The position numbers and the translations under genes are program-made. This document shows positions 35,601 to 45,921 of a stretch of 64,000 bases of DNA, in pieces (positions within the stretch are counted from its first letter, which is position 1; each line of letters starts with the position of its first letter). This DNA is from Ignavibacteria bacterium (GTDB lineage: Bacteria; Bacteroidota; Ignavibacteria; SZUA-365): the NCBI GenBank assembly GCA_016720835.1, contig JADKJW010000010.1, forward strand, positions 114,881 through 178,880, given 5' to 3'. The notes beneath the pieces are model-generated. The model did no database searches, had not been told where the DNA came from, and worked only from the letters and a program-made list of their open reading frames with translations.

Positions 35601-35747
35601 GAAGTATCCGCCGTCGCCGAGGGCTTCCACGCCGCCGGCCGGCATGCGGTCACGTTCGACGCGTCAGCGCTCTCTCCAGGCAACTACCTCATCCGTCTCA
35701 GCGCGGGCGGCGAGACGCGCACCCGTGTGATGCACGTAATCCGATAG
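32691..35747 (+). CDS. secreted metzincin metalloprotease with Ig-like repeats and T9SS domain
   Basis: A 1018-residue protein. A signal peptide ends near residue 34 (SFSQ). A propeptide-like region precedes the catalytic domain with HEIGHNFGSPH (His363, Glu364, His367, His373), the reprolysin/M12-type zinc site, and a Met-turn (GGELMSYCHM). Cysteines in the surrounding loop suggest disulfides. Ig-like and PKD-like domains follow (about 450-930), including LRYQWKRNGVDLAGQNGPG and an anchor-D-type domain (DVNFGLVQVGTTASKTITLEN). The last 80 residues are a T9SS type A domain (LLQNHPNPVLLGRGATTQLTF ... NYLIRLSAGG). It probably degrades proteins outside the cell. Confidence 0.93.
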   Translation: MTVAHRLMQACSRTLPMLYAFAVLAAMMPDTSFSQSGRTLAIRASDALQPVVASMAKGAAMPASSGIALTAVPSTLARLRAAERVQMLAFPLSSGTSADFELERFSIFNEHSMIVAMGADGPVRRPLPDITLYRGRVRGEPRSWVYLAVERDGMSGTVISSAGHFTVALERAASVQNGAAPVVRVMETTGDMAGYQCGVTDDDEIAALASSMKNDPSFTASSDTLLAQIAIDADLEAYQHYKTVAATENYITARMGESSAIYERDLAITLKVPFLRVWTTKDPFPGTSDSELLNVFSKYWKENMDTVSRTLAVMISCKPISAAGVSQGLAWLDVLCRTDRGTAFVKFSMNDNFISGHVGVLAHEIGHNFGSPHTHSCLWNPAVDSCYTAEPKSGQAPCFTAGEQHLILGGGELMSYCHMRYGNGAKLNIYRDRVGSHVRSRAEAAECISATSIIRSLTLTAPLGGGATCAGTAIDVTWEASGNNDFIIHLSRDGGATYDTVLVDGLPRTVRKWTWNIPGNFAPGANYRIRIKDKKNETLVSQMPAVFEIKKGVFIIDQTLWRNVCVGEGVSFDVTASGSGTLRYQWKRNGVDLAGQNGPGITLQNMQMTDNLATFTCMVYGDCGAVESKPALLKVFTKPVILKQPNNDTVCVGGTATITIEADGPFLTYRWFEMPGGKIYDVNKPEFIVTNVTAQKAYYCEVTSPCGKSTTQSGFVIVPQPSVAFVTPKPFQELTATDTFHLRWSYFCLTSVKLEYSLDGGAAWTTIENRVTASDRTYAWKVPSTETNNGQFRITDADAPSRTVISAIFRIRRRPLPVYSSSDVNFGLVQVGTTASKTITLENTGLSEMTVTRAAISGTTDVVFKSPAAFTVQVNERYDLTFEYSPLIAGPLSGVFVLEHNGLPATDTMKLVGDAFLMVSASNPAAPATLALLQNHPNPVLLGRGATTQLTFDLPQAGQARLAVFNLLGQEVSAVAEGFHAAGRHAVTFDASALSPGNYLIRLSAGGETRTRVMHVIR

Positions 35748-35770
35748 CAGGGAATTCCTGCGCATACGCG

Positions 35771-35805
35771 CGACCGGCGGGAAGCACACGTCTTCCCGCC
35801 GGTCG
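35771..35805. terminator. bidirectional terminator between convergent protease genes
   Basis: A 14-bp perfect stem CGACCGGCGGGAAG with loop CACACGT, followed by TTTCATTT. It lies between the metzincin gene (+) and the M28 gene (-), serving mainly the former. Confidence 0.8.
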
Positions 35806-35903
35806 TTTCATTTCGAGGCCGCGCGGATGCCCGGTACCATCGTCCTCGTGTTGCCGCAGGTCGCGTCGCGACCGCGGGCTGAATACCGGAGTTTGAGGTC
35901 CGC

Positions 35904-37520
35904 TTATCTCATGACCGAGAAGCGGCGCGAGGCCGTGCCGCGCGGCGTTTCGAGGACGAGCAGATAGGTGCCCGTCCGCAGCGCGGCCACGGAGACAGGG
36001 ACGGCATGCATGCCCGCCGGGCGCGGACCGCTCGCGAGTTCCGCCACCTGTCTGCCGAGCAGGTCATGCACGCGCAGCGTGGCCGTCATGGCCTCGGGCA
36101 GCGAGAAGGCGACGGTGGTCGAGGTCACCGCGGGGTTCGGATACGTTGCCAGCAGCTCCACCGACGCGGCGTCGATGCCGATGGTCACCGAAGCGACGAA
36201 GGACACGTCCTCGCTGCCGTCGGTATCCACCTGGCGGAGGCGATAGAGCAGCTTGCCGCGCGGGGCCTGCGTGTCCAGGAAGCGGTATTCGTGCGCCTGC
36301 GCCGAGGTCCCGTTGCCGGGCACATAGCCGACCGGTTCAAACTCGAGCGACGGATACGCGGCGCGCTCGATGCGGAAACCGGCGTTGTTGGTTTCGGAAG
36401 CGGTGCTCCAGCGGAGGAGCGCGGCGCGGCCTTCCGCTTCGGCGGTGAAGGAGGCCAGGGTGACGGGCGTCGGCTGCACGAGCTGCGCGAGGTGCATGGC
36501 GGACGCGACGGTGAGTTTGGTCGCGTTCCGGAACATCGCCTGGGCGCCCGGCGTGTTCATGGTGGTCCAGGAGTCGTTCCCCGTGTGGTAGTACGGATTG
36601 AAATCCGACGCGTACTCCTCGATGAGCAGCACGGCCGAGCGGCCGGTGTTCCAGAACGACGAATGGTCGCTCGCGGTGATGCCGGGTTTCCACATGCTGC
36701 ACACGTTGGGCAGCGTGTACGTGGTGTTCGTCCAGATGATGAAGTCCGCGAGGTCCTCGGAGTACTGCGTCCCCGCGTTGGCGATGGCGTGGATCTGCAG
36801 CACGCGGTCGGTGTCGCCGTCCCACATGATCATGTCGCAGTTGATCGCGGCGCGGATGGAGTCGGACGCGTGCGCGGTCATGTACTGCTGGCTGCCCTTC
36901 ATGCCCTGTTCCTCGCCGCCGAAGGCGATGAACTTGATCGTGTACTCGAACTGCAGGCCGCGGAGGATGCGCGCGGCCTCCATCACGGCCGACGTGCCGC
37001 TGCCGTTGTCGTCCGCGCCGGGACAGGTGTTGTTGGCCGAATCGAAATGCCCGCAGATCACCACGTACTCCGCGCGCCTGCCGGGCAGCGTGCCGACCAC
37101 GTTGAGTTTGGTCCACGGCGACGCGTTGTTCTCGATGACGGGGGAGAGGCCGTAGCGTTCGAACACGTTCGCAATGTGCTGTGCGGCGTTGCGGAACTGC
37201 GTGGAGCCGCTGCCCGCCGCGCGGTGCGGCAGCCAGGCGTTCGCGCCGTTGATCGTGATCGGGAGCACGCCGCTCAGCTGACGGACGAAGTTCTGCAGCG
37301 AGTCGAGACGCAGCGCGGTGGAGATGGTCGATTGCACCGTCTGGTCGAAGGTGACGGCGCCGAAATGATTCTGCGCGCCGAGACCCGGCGAGAGCAGCGC
37401 GGTCAGAAGCAGCAGCGGGGCCATGCCGCGAAGCACACGACGCCTTCCCGCGGTCGCGCCGCGGCGATTCGGAGCAAGGGAGCGGGATATCTGCTGTCTG
37501 CTGGTCGGAGAAGGGATCAT
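35904..37520 (-). CDS. secreted M28 family metallopeptidase with T9SS domain
   Basis: About 538 residues from the ATG at 37520 (a later start at 37424, MAPLLLLTALLSPGLGAQ, would also leave the signal peptide). Two-zinc ligands of the M28 family are visible: GHFDS (His158), GADDNGSGTS (Asp170), FGGEEQG (Glu203 catalytic, Glu204), NCDMIMWDGD (Asp229) and YYHTGNDSW (His312). The second half holds a beta domain (VTLASFTAEAEGRAALLRWSTA) and a T9SS type A domain (LLATYPNPAVTSTTVAFSLP ... GTYLLVLETP). It should act as an aminopeptidase outside the cell, a partner in function to the metzincin opposite. Confidence 0.93.
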   Translation of the reverse strand: MIPSPTSRQQISRSLAPNRRGATAGRRRVLRGMAPLLLLTALLSPGLGAQNHFGAVTFDQTVQSTISTALRLDSLQNFVRQLSGVLPITINGANAWLPHRAAGSGSTQFRNAAQHIANVFERYGLSPVIENNASPWTKLNVVGTLPGRRAEYVVICGHFDSANNTCPGADDNGSGTSAVMEAARILRGLQFEYTIKFIAFGGEEQGMKGSQQYMTAHASDSIRAAINCDMIMWDGDTDRVLQIHAIANAGTQYSEDLADFIIWTNTTYTLPNVCSMWKPGITASDHSSFWNTGRSAVLLIEEYASDFNPYYHTGNDSWTTMNTPGAQAMFRNATKLTVASAMHLAQLVQPTPVTLASFTAEAEGRAALLRWSTASETNNAGFRIERAAYPSLEFEPVGYVPGNGTSAQAHEYRFLDTQAPRGKLLYRLRQVDTDGSEDVSFVASVTIGIDAASVELLATYPNPAVTSTTVAFSLPEAMTATLRVHDLLGRQVAELASGPRPAGMHAVPVSVAALRTGTYLLVLETPRGTASRRFSVMR

Positions 37521-37621
37521 CGCTGATCTCGCGTTTGGTGGGAGGGAGAACCGCCATGTCACGGTGACGGACGGCGAATGATAGCGGTATTGAACGTCGG
37601 ATTCAAACCGCGCGAAGGCGC

Positions 37622-38690
37622 TCAGAGTCCGCGCAGGAGGCGGATGCTGCGGGACGCGCCGCCGCTGGTCACGGTGCAGAGATACAGGCCGGGGGGAGCA
37701 TCCGCGCTGTTCCACGTCAGGATCCGCGCTCCGGCGTCGAGACGGCCGTCGTGCAGCAGGGCGACGCGGCGCCCGAGCGCGTCCGTCACCACAGCCCGGA
37801 GCATCCCGCCGTCGCGCAGGTGCACGGGGATGCGCGCCAGCGTCGCGGATGGTTGCGGATACGCGGGTCCGATATCAAGTCCCGTCGCCGCCGTGGGGAG
37901 TTCGCCGACGGAGGTCGGAGCGCCGAGCGTGTACTGGCCGTGCGCGATCACGTCGGCGTTGCCGTCGTCCGCGGTATCGATCGTCACGAAGGCGCCGGCG
38001 AGGTCTTTCGACACGAACTGGTAGCTGATTTCCCGTTTGCGCGTGCTGCCTGCGGGTGTTTCGGTGGTGACCGTCAGGACGGAGCGGATGCGCAGGACGG
38101 GAAGGTCCATCTCCGGGCAGTTTCAGCGTGCCGAAGGCGTCCACCGTCCAGGATCTGCGCCGCGTGTAGGTAATCCCCGGCACGGGCGATTCCGGGTCGC
38201 TCTGCGCGGTCCATGCAGTGCCGAGGGTGCAGGGAAACTTTCGGACGAGGAGCGGCGGCTTCTGCGGCGTGGATTTCGCGTCCTGACCGCGTCCGAGTTG
38301 CATGAGCGTGGTCGGCGTGAGTTCGTAATAGACGAAGATGTCGCTTCCCGGCGGCGCGGACCGGTTGAGCTCCGCAATATTCGCGTCAGGGAAGGCGGTG
38401 AAGAAGGGCGTGCCCGCAGGATCGACCGCTTCAAGCGCAGTCATGAAACTCCACTGCTGCGCGCTGAAATCCCAGGTCTGCGCGACATCCGACGGCGCGC
38501 CGAGATGGAACGGCTGCGGCTGGCCGCCGGGCGAACTCATCAGTTTCCATTGTGCCCCGGCGGCGAAGGCCTTCAAATGGTCGACTGAGGAGATGGTGAT
38601 CTGCGCGACGGCGACCGGCGCGGAGAAGATGAAAATCGCGGCGAGGAAAAGAAGCGTCGAATAGCAGCGGAAGCGCGGATGCGTACTCAT
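37622..38690 (-). CDS. secreted T9SS protein of unknown function, frameshifted
   Basis: The N-terminus (MSTHPRFRCYSTLLFLAAIFIFSAPVAVAQ, ATG at 38690) and 190 residues of mature protein (LKAFAAGAQWKLMSSPGGQPQPF, SDIFVYYELTPTTLMQLG) read in one frame to GTLKLPG. At about 38110 the frame breaks and continues as MDLPVLRIRSVLTVTTETP, ending in a T9SS type A domain (DIGPAYPQPSATLARIPVHLR ... GLYLCTVTSGGAS). One base too many, or two too few, explains it. No domain in the main part was recognised. It lies between two other T9SS genes on the same strand. Confidence 0.8.
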
Positions 38691-38838
38691 GGTCGATCCT
38701 TCCGGATGGATGTGATCGAGGAAATGCTCTCCGCGCAAATGTCAGGATATTCCGCGCGAAAGTCCATGCGGAAATGAGGACCACGGCATCCTCGCCGGCA
38801 CGGGAACAACTTCGGCGCGCGTTGCCGCGAGTGCACGT

Positions 38839-40710
38839 TCAACGCGCGAGCAGCATGCCCCGTGTCGCGGAGAACGTCCCCGCCTGCAGACGCGCCACGT
38901 ACACGCCAGGCGGCAGATCGGCCGTCCGCCACTGTACCGCATGCGCTCCCGCGGGCAGATCGGCGTCCGTCAACACTGCCACCTCGCGACCGAGCGCGTC
39001 GTACACGCGCACGACGGCCCGCGCGGCGGTGGAAAGAGTGAACGCAATGGTCGTTGCGTCGCTGAAGGGGTTGGGGGTGTTCTGCCGCAGCGCAAAGCCG
39101 GCATGGGCCTGCGGCGATGCGGCCTCCGTGTTCACATCGGTCGTAAACGTCCACAGCGCGGACGCCGCATAGCCGCCGCAATCGTCGAATGCCCGCACGT
39201 ACCACCAGAATTTCACATTTCTCGCGAGACCTCCGATGCGGCAGGAACTGAAGGGGGCAGCAGGATCGGCTGCGAAGAGCGTGTCCCGATGGAGCATCAT
39301 CATGACCGAATCGCGCCACACCTGCACGAGGTAGCGAGCGGCGCCGGTGACGGAATTCCAGCGCAGCGTGGTATCGGACCCGAATATCCGGCTTGCATCC
39401 ACCGGCGCATCGAGCAGCGGGGATGCCAGTGGCGCGGGCATGGTTGTGAACGATCGCGATGCGCTCCATCCTGTCGTGATGGTGCTGTCGAATGCGAGGA
39501 CACGCCAGAAAACAGTCGTTCCACGCGGGAGACCGGGAAGAATTCGATCGGGTTGAATCGTGGTGTCGTCCAGCAGCAACGGCAGAGTAAACCCTGGCGA
39601 ACGTGCCACAACAAGACGATATGCAGTGGCGCTAGGAACGGCGGACCAGGAGAATGCTGTGGCTGTGTCGACACACACTGCGCCAGCAGCGGGGGTTTTC
39701 AGAGAAGGTGCAGCAAGTGTCCTTTCCCGCGTTGTAAACCGCCATACGACAGACCAGGGGCTGAGTCCATCCACGGTTGCATATCGAACCCGCCAGTAGA
39801 AGACCTTGGACGCAGCGAGAGCATTCACGGGCGACATGGGGAAGTTGTATCCCGGCTCGCCACCACAACGGAGGAGAGAAGAGTGAATCGTTTGCGAGCT
39901 GCGCTTCGTACGTATCCGCTCCATCTACTGGTTTCCAGACCAGAGTGGTATCAGGGCTGACGTTTTCCGAGAGATTCTCCGAGCGATCAACTCCGGTGCG
40001 GTGTCCGGAGGAGCATCTTTCGTCGTGAAACTCCATTCCGGTGAGAAGCTGCTGAATCCCGAGGCAGTGTAGGCCCGTACGCGCCAATAGTACCGCGTTG
40101 ACCATTGCAGCGGGCCGAGTGTCAGGGGGCCTCCTTTCGTCGTCACTATCGTGTCGATAATCACGAAGCCGCGCGTCCTGGAGAGACTGAACTCGTATGA
40201 GGATACCTGGTAAATGCTGTACCATCCGAAACTCACTGTCGGATTCAGCTTCACCGATTCATCGCGTGGAGCAATCAGTCTCGGCGTGTCCGGAACGGGC
40301 AGCGCGGGCTCGTAATGGAGGACGTTCGACCAGGGACCTTTCCCGGCGCCATCCGTTGCACACACGCGCCAGTACCTTGCCGGTTCGAACATCGGGTCGA
40401 AAAAGACGTTCACCGAGGTTACCGTATCCGCAATCGCGGGATAATCCCAATACAATAAAGACTCTGCAAATGTGGAATCAGGGGAGATCTGCAGATGGTA
40501 GAGTGTCGCGCCTTTCACCGCCGACCAGCGCAGCATCGTCGGCACGGGCACGTCCTTCGCGCCATTCGCGGGCGCGAGGAGCACGGGCGCTGCGAGGGTA
40601 TCGAACGCGTTGCGTTGCGATCCGCTTCCGACGAGCGACGGCGTTTGCGCGTAAAGCCCAAGCGTGGCTGCCGAACAGAGCAGCAACGCGGCGCGGAAAG
40701 CGAGGTGCAT
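38839..40710 (-). CDS. secreted fibronectin-III-like repeat protein with T9SS domain, two frameshifts
   Basis: From the signal peptide MHLAFRAALLLCSAATLGLYAQ (ATG at 40710), several repeats of about 95 residues follow the pattern 'PxLxxPxNGxxxV.. LRWSxVxGAxxYxLQ .. YYWRVRA .. WSFTT'. The frame breaks near 40000 (after DTAPE) and again near 39880, but the repeats continue across both breaks (ENVSPDTTLVWKPVDGADTYEAQL, then VFYWRVRYATVDGLSPWSVVW). A T9SS type A domain ends it (LRQNTPNPFSDATTIAFTL ... GVYVARLQAG). Together about 620 residues: a surface adhesin or scaffold. Indels are either assembly errors or decay. Confidence 0.8.
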
Positions 40711-41182
40711 GGTATTACTCCGGACAAGAGAGTCGTATGTTGCCTGATACCGGAACGTCAATATCGGAAGCAACGAGGCAACATGCCACGCAGGGACAGA
40801 CAAATGACCTGCTCCGGGAGTGCCCCTCGTCGAAGCGTCTGATCAGGCGGCCCTTGCCATGTCCGGACGCAGCAGCCAGTGTACCGCGGGGGCGGTGGCA
40901 ATGCTTGTGTTCGGCGCGTCTGTTTGCTACCTTCAATATCCGAGAAGCAGCCGCGCCTCGCGACGCACCTCTCACCCCCGACTTCCATGAGACCATTTCC
41001 CAGTACACAGACAGTGCATGCGGACCTGCCGTTCCGGCTTCGGAACGGATGTCCCCTCGCATCCCTGCGCATGCGCGGGCTTCCCGTCGCCACGTGATCC
41101 TGCCGGTCCCGCCGGCGACCCGCGGCCAGGCGCCCGCGCCCATTCCGCCAATCCATCCCACCAATAACCGTCCAAAGGTTCT
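40711..41182. other. divergent intergenic region, no gene seen
   Basis: A 472-base gap between the minus-strand repeat protein and sdhC. It contains short open frames on both strands, but none with convincing codon use or similarity. TTTGCTACCTTC at about 40921-40932 could be part of a promoter for sdhCAB. AAAGG lies five bases before the sdhC start. Confidence 0.5.
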
Positions 41183-41890
41183 ATGGCCAGTATCGTCTCC
41201 TACCTCAAGTCGTCCATCCTGAGCAAGGTGGTCATGGCGGCCACCGGGGTGGTGCTTGTGGCGTTCCTGAGCGGGCACATGCTCGGGAACACACAAATGT
41301 ACCTCGGTCAGGATAAGATGAATCACTACGCGGAAACCCTGCAGAGCCTCGGCGTCGCGCTGTGGCTCATCCGGGGCTTCATATTCCTCTCCGTCGTTCT
41401 GCACATCGTCACGTCCATCAATCTCAAGATCATCAACATGCGGGCGCGCCCCGTGGCCTACGTGCAGAAGAACTGGGTCAAGGCCACGATCTTCTCGCGC
41501 ACGATGCTGTGGACGGGCGTGATGATCGGCCTGTTCGTCACCTACCACATCATGCACTTCACGCTCGGAACCACGAACCCCGGCAGCTTTCACCTGACCG
41601 ATGCCGCGGGAAGGCACGACGTGTACACCGTGGTGCTGCTCGGCTACCAGAACGTCGCCATCTCCGCCGTGTACATCGCCGCGATGATCCTGCTCGGCTT
41701 CCATCTCGCGCACGCCATCTCGAGCGCCTTCCAGACGCTCGGCGTCAACCACCCGAAATACACGGGCATCATCGAGACGGGCAGCGCCCTCGTGTCGCTC
41801 GTCATCGTGTGCGGCTTCATCTCCGTGCCGCTGGGCGTGCTGCTCGGCTTCATCAAACCAGTCGCGGTGCTCGCCGCAGGAGGGATGTAA
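41183..41890 (+). CDS. sdhC: succinate dehydrogenase cytochrome b subunit
   Basis: A 235-residue membrane protein of the diheme, five-helix type found in Bacteroidota and Chlorobi. Membrane segments include KVVMAATGVVLVAFLSGHMLGN, GFIFLSVVLHIVTSINLKI and TGVMIGLFVTYHIMHFTLG, and histidines in GHMLGN, LHIVTS, YHIMHF and FHLAHA can bind the hemes. It anchors SdhAB and passes electrons to or from the quinone pool. There is a 1-base gap to sdhA, so translation is coupled. Confidence 0.93.
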   Translation: MASIVSYLKSSILSKVVMAATGVVLVAFLSGHMLGNTQMYLGQDKMNHYAETLQSLGVALWLIRGFIFLSVVLHIVTSINLKIINMRARPVAYVQKNWVKATIFSRTMLWTGVMIGLFVTYHIMHFTLGTTNPGSFHLTDAAGRHDVYTVVLLGYQNVAISAVYIAAMILLGFHLAHAISSAFQTLGVNHPKYTGIIETGSALVSLVIVCGFISVPLGVLLGFIKPVAVLAAGGM

Positions 41891-41891
41891 C

Positions 41892-43804
<1,913 letters not shown>

Positions 43805-43805
<1 letters not shown>

Positions 43806-44572
43806 TGAAGCTGACCTTGCATATCTGGCGGCAGAAGAGCGCCAAAGAAAAAGGGGCGATGGCCACGTACCAGGTGGACCACATCTCCCCCGACATGTCC
43901 TTCCTGGAGATGCTCGACACGCTCAACGAACAGCTCATCCTCAACAGCGAAGAGCCCGTGGCCTTCGATCACGACTGCCGCGAGGGCATCTGCGGCGCCT
44001 GCGCGCTCACCGTCAACGGCGTGCCGCACGGTCCCGAGGCGCAGACCACCATCTGCCAGTTGCACATGCGGAAATTCAACGACGGCGACGCCCTCTACGT
44101 GGAGCCCTGGCGCGCGCGCGCCTTCCCCGTGGTGAAGGATCTCGTCGTGGACCGCTCGGCCTTCGACCGCATCATGGCGGCCGGCGGCTTCGTCTCCGCG
44201 CACACCGGCGGCGTGCCCGACGCCAACGCCATCCTCATCGGCAAGGACGCGGCCGACAAGGCCATGGACTACGCGGCCTGCATCGGTTGCGGCGCCTGCG
44301 TGGCGGCCTGCAAGAACAGCTCCGCGATGCTCTTCGTCGGCGCGAAGATCTCGCAGTACGCGCATCTTCCGCAGGGCCAGCCCGAGCGCAAGCGCCGCGC
44401 CCTCGCCATGGTCGCCAAAATGGACGAGGAGGGTTTCGGCGCCTGCACCAACCTCTACGAATGCGAAGCCGTGTGCCCCAAGGGCATCAGCGTGGCCGGC
44501 ATCGCGCTGATGAACAGGGACTTCCTGCGGGCGAAGCTGACGTATGTGGAAACGAAGACTGGAGGGGCGTAG
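43805..44572 (+). CDS. sdhB: succinate dehydrogenase / fumarate reductase iron-sulfur subunit
   Basis: A 255-residue protein. The plant-type [2Fe-2S] ligands are in HDCREGICGACALTVNG, with TTICQLHM as the fourth. The C-terminal part holds AACIGCGACVAACKNSSAML and CTNLYECEAVCPKGIS for the [4Fe-4S] and [3Fe-4S] clusters. It relays electrons from FADH2 in SdhA to the hemes and quinone in SdhC. The start is at the TAATG overlap with sdhA. A palindrome follows 25 bases after the stop. Confidence 0.96.
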
Positions 44573-44976
44573 CTCCCGCAGATCTCAGCCCTCTGTGTAA
44601 GGACGCACGGCCGCGCGTCCTTACGGAAGACGACCATCATCTCAGGGCCTGCTGATGCATATCGGCGGGCCCTTTTGTTCATTTCGTCATCCGCGCGAGG
44701 GCGCACCCCCGCGTCCATGCATTTCCGCAACTCAAGGTTGCCTTTGCCGTTTCTTGTCTCTACTTTTCGCACTTCGCCGATCTCAATCAGGGAGTCCAGA
44801 TTCTTGAATACCGCCCACGTTTCGCTTCGCGAGCCGCATGGCTCTGCTCAGAGCACCCCGGCGTGTGCGCGACGATACAACGTGAGGAAGGAACATGCCC
44901 TGAAAGTTCCGCGCACTCGCGCCGGAGTACATCAAGGAGCATGTTTCGTGAATCACTTGGCTGCGTTGGAGAAGTC
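44573..44976. other. gap between sdhB and the accessory island
   Basis: Holds one palindromic repeat (44597-44624) and otherwise no gene I can support. The stretch 44640-44976 is less GC-rich than sdhCAB and marks the left boundary of the foreign-looking island. No tRNA or attachment-site repeat was recognised. Confidence 0.45.
44597..44624. repeat. palindromic intergenic repeat behind sdhB
   Basis: GTAAGGACGCACGG pairs imperfectly with CCGCGCGTCCTTAC. It belongs to the same family as the palindromes at 22138 and 24835, and may serve as the sdh operon terminator though no T tract follows. Confidence 0.7.
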
Positions 44977-45798
44977 ATGAACAAAAAAATGCGCTCTACC
45001 ATCGACGTTCAGGGCACGATGGTCACTGTTCTCTCTGGTGCGGATGGCGATGTTATTTCTCTCACCGATATGTTGAAAGCCAAGGATGGAGACTTTTTCA
45101 TTTCGGACTGGTTGCGCAATCGAAACACCGTCGAGTTCCTTGGTATCTGGGAACGAGTCCATAATGCCGGGTTTAATTATGGCGGATTCGCCACAATTAG
45201 AACGCAGGCCGGGCTGAACAGCTACAAACTCAGCGTCAAGGAGTGGGTCGAGCAGACCAACGCGATCGGGTTACGAGCCAACGCTGGCCGTTATGGAGGG
45301 ACCTGGGCTCACAAGGATATCGCATTCGAGTTCGGGATGTGGATAAGCCCGGAATTCAAGGTGTACCTGATCAAGGAGTTCCAGCGTCTCAAAGACGCGG
45401 AGAACGACCGCTTGAAGTTGGAATGGAACCTGCAACGCACACTGGCAAAAGTAAACTACCGCATTCACACCGATGCGATAAAGGAAACCCTGCTCCCGGA
45501 AGTCGTGACCACGGCGCAGGCGGCGGCGATATACGCCAATGAGGCGGATATGCTCAATGTCGCCTTGTTCGGACAAACCGCCAAGGAGTGGCGCGAGGCA
45601 CGCCCCGAAGCAGAGGGGAATCTTCGCGACCACGCCACCCTCGAGCAGCTTGTAGTCCTCAGCAATATGGAAAGCCTCAATGCAGTGCTTCTGCGCCAGG
45701 AACTGCCTCAATCCGAGCGATTGCTCCAGCTCAACCGGATCGCTATCACTCAGATGCGTTCGCTTCTTTCGAATACTTCCATGAAAGCGCTCAAATAG
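44977..45798 (+). CDS. KilA-N domain protein
   Basis: About 273 residues; GGAGAAG precedes the ATG at 44977. The KilA-N domain covers residues 20-125 (VISLTDMLKAKDGDFFISDWLR, FLGIWERVHNAGFNYGGF, LSVKEWVEQTNAIGLRANAG, GTWAHKDIAFEFGMWISPEF). This domain is typical of phage and plasmid anti-repressors and DNA-binding regulators. The C-terminal 140 residues are helical (DRLKLEWNLQRTLAKVNYRIH) and unclassified. Codon use is less GC-biased than its neighbours, which suggests transfer. It opens a four-gene same-strand island with the DUF2130 protein. Confidence 0.88.
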   Translation: MNKKMRSTIDVQGTMVTVLSGADGDVISLTDMLKAKDGDFFISDWLRNRNTVEFLGIWERVHNAGFNYGGFATIRTQAGLNSYKLSVKEWVEQTNAIGLRANAGRYGGTWAHKDIAFEFGMWISPEFKVYLIKEFQRLKDAENDRLKLEWNLQRTLAKVNYRIHTDAIKETLLPEVVTTAQAAAIYANEADMLNVALFGQTAKEWREARPEAEGNLRDHATLEQLVVLSNMESLNAVLLRQELPQSERLLQLNRIAITQMRSLLSNTSMKALK

Positions 45799-45921
45799 TG
45801 ATCGACTCCGACGCCAATCCGCATGGAGAAGGGAGATTGCACCGAGCCGCGGAAAGCGATCCATGGGCGCGGTGTCGGAGATGCTCATACAGATACTGGC
45901 AAAAGCGGAGGATACGGAGTC

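Noticed and set aside
32832..35645. A 937-residue minus-strand frame over the metzincin gene
   Set aside because: Same shadow pattern; the plus frame has signal peptide, zinc site and sorting domain.
44573..44976. Integration site with tRNA or attachment repeats beside the accessory island
   Set aside because: No tRNA-like arms, integrase or matching direct repeats were found at either side of the island.
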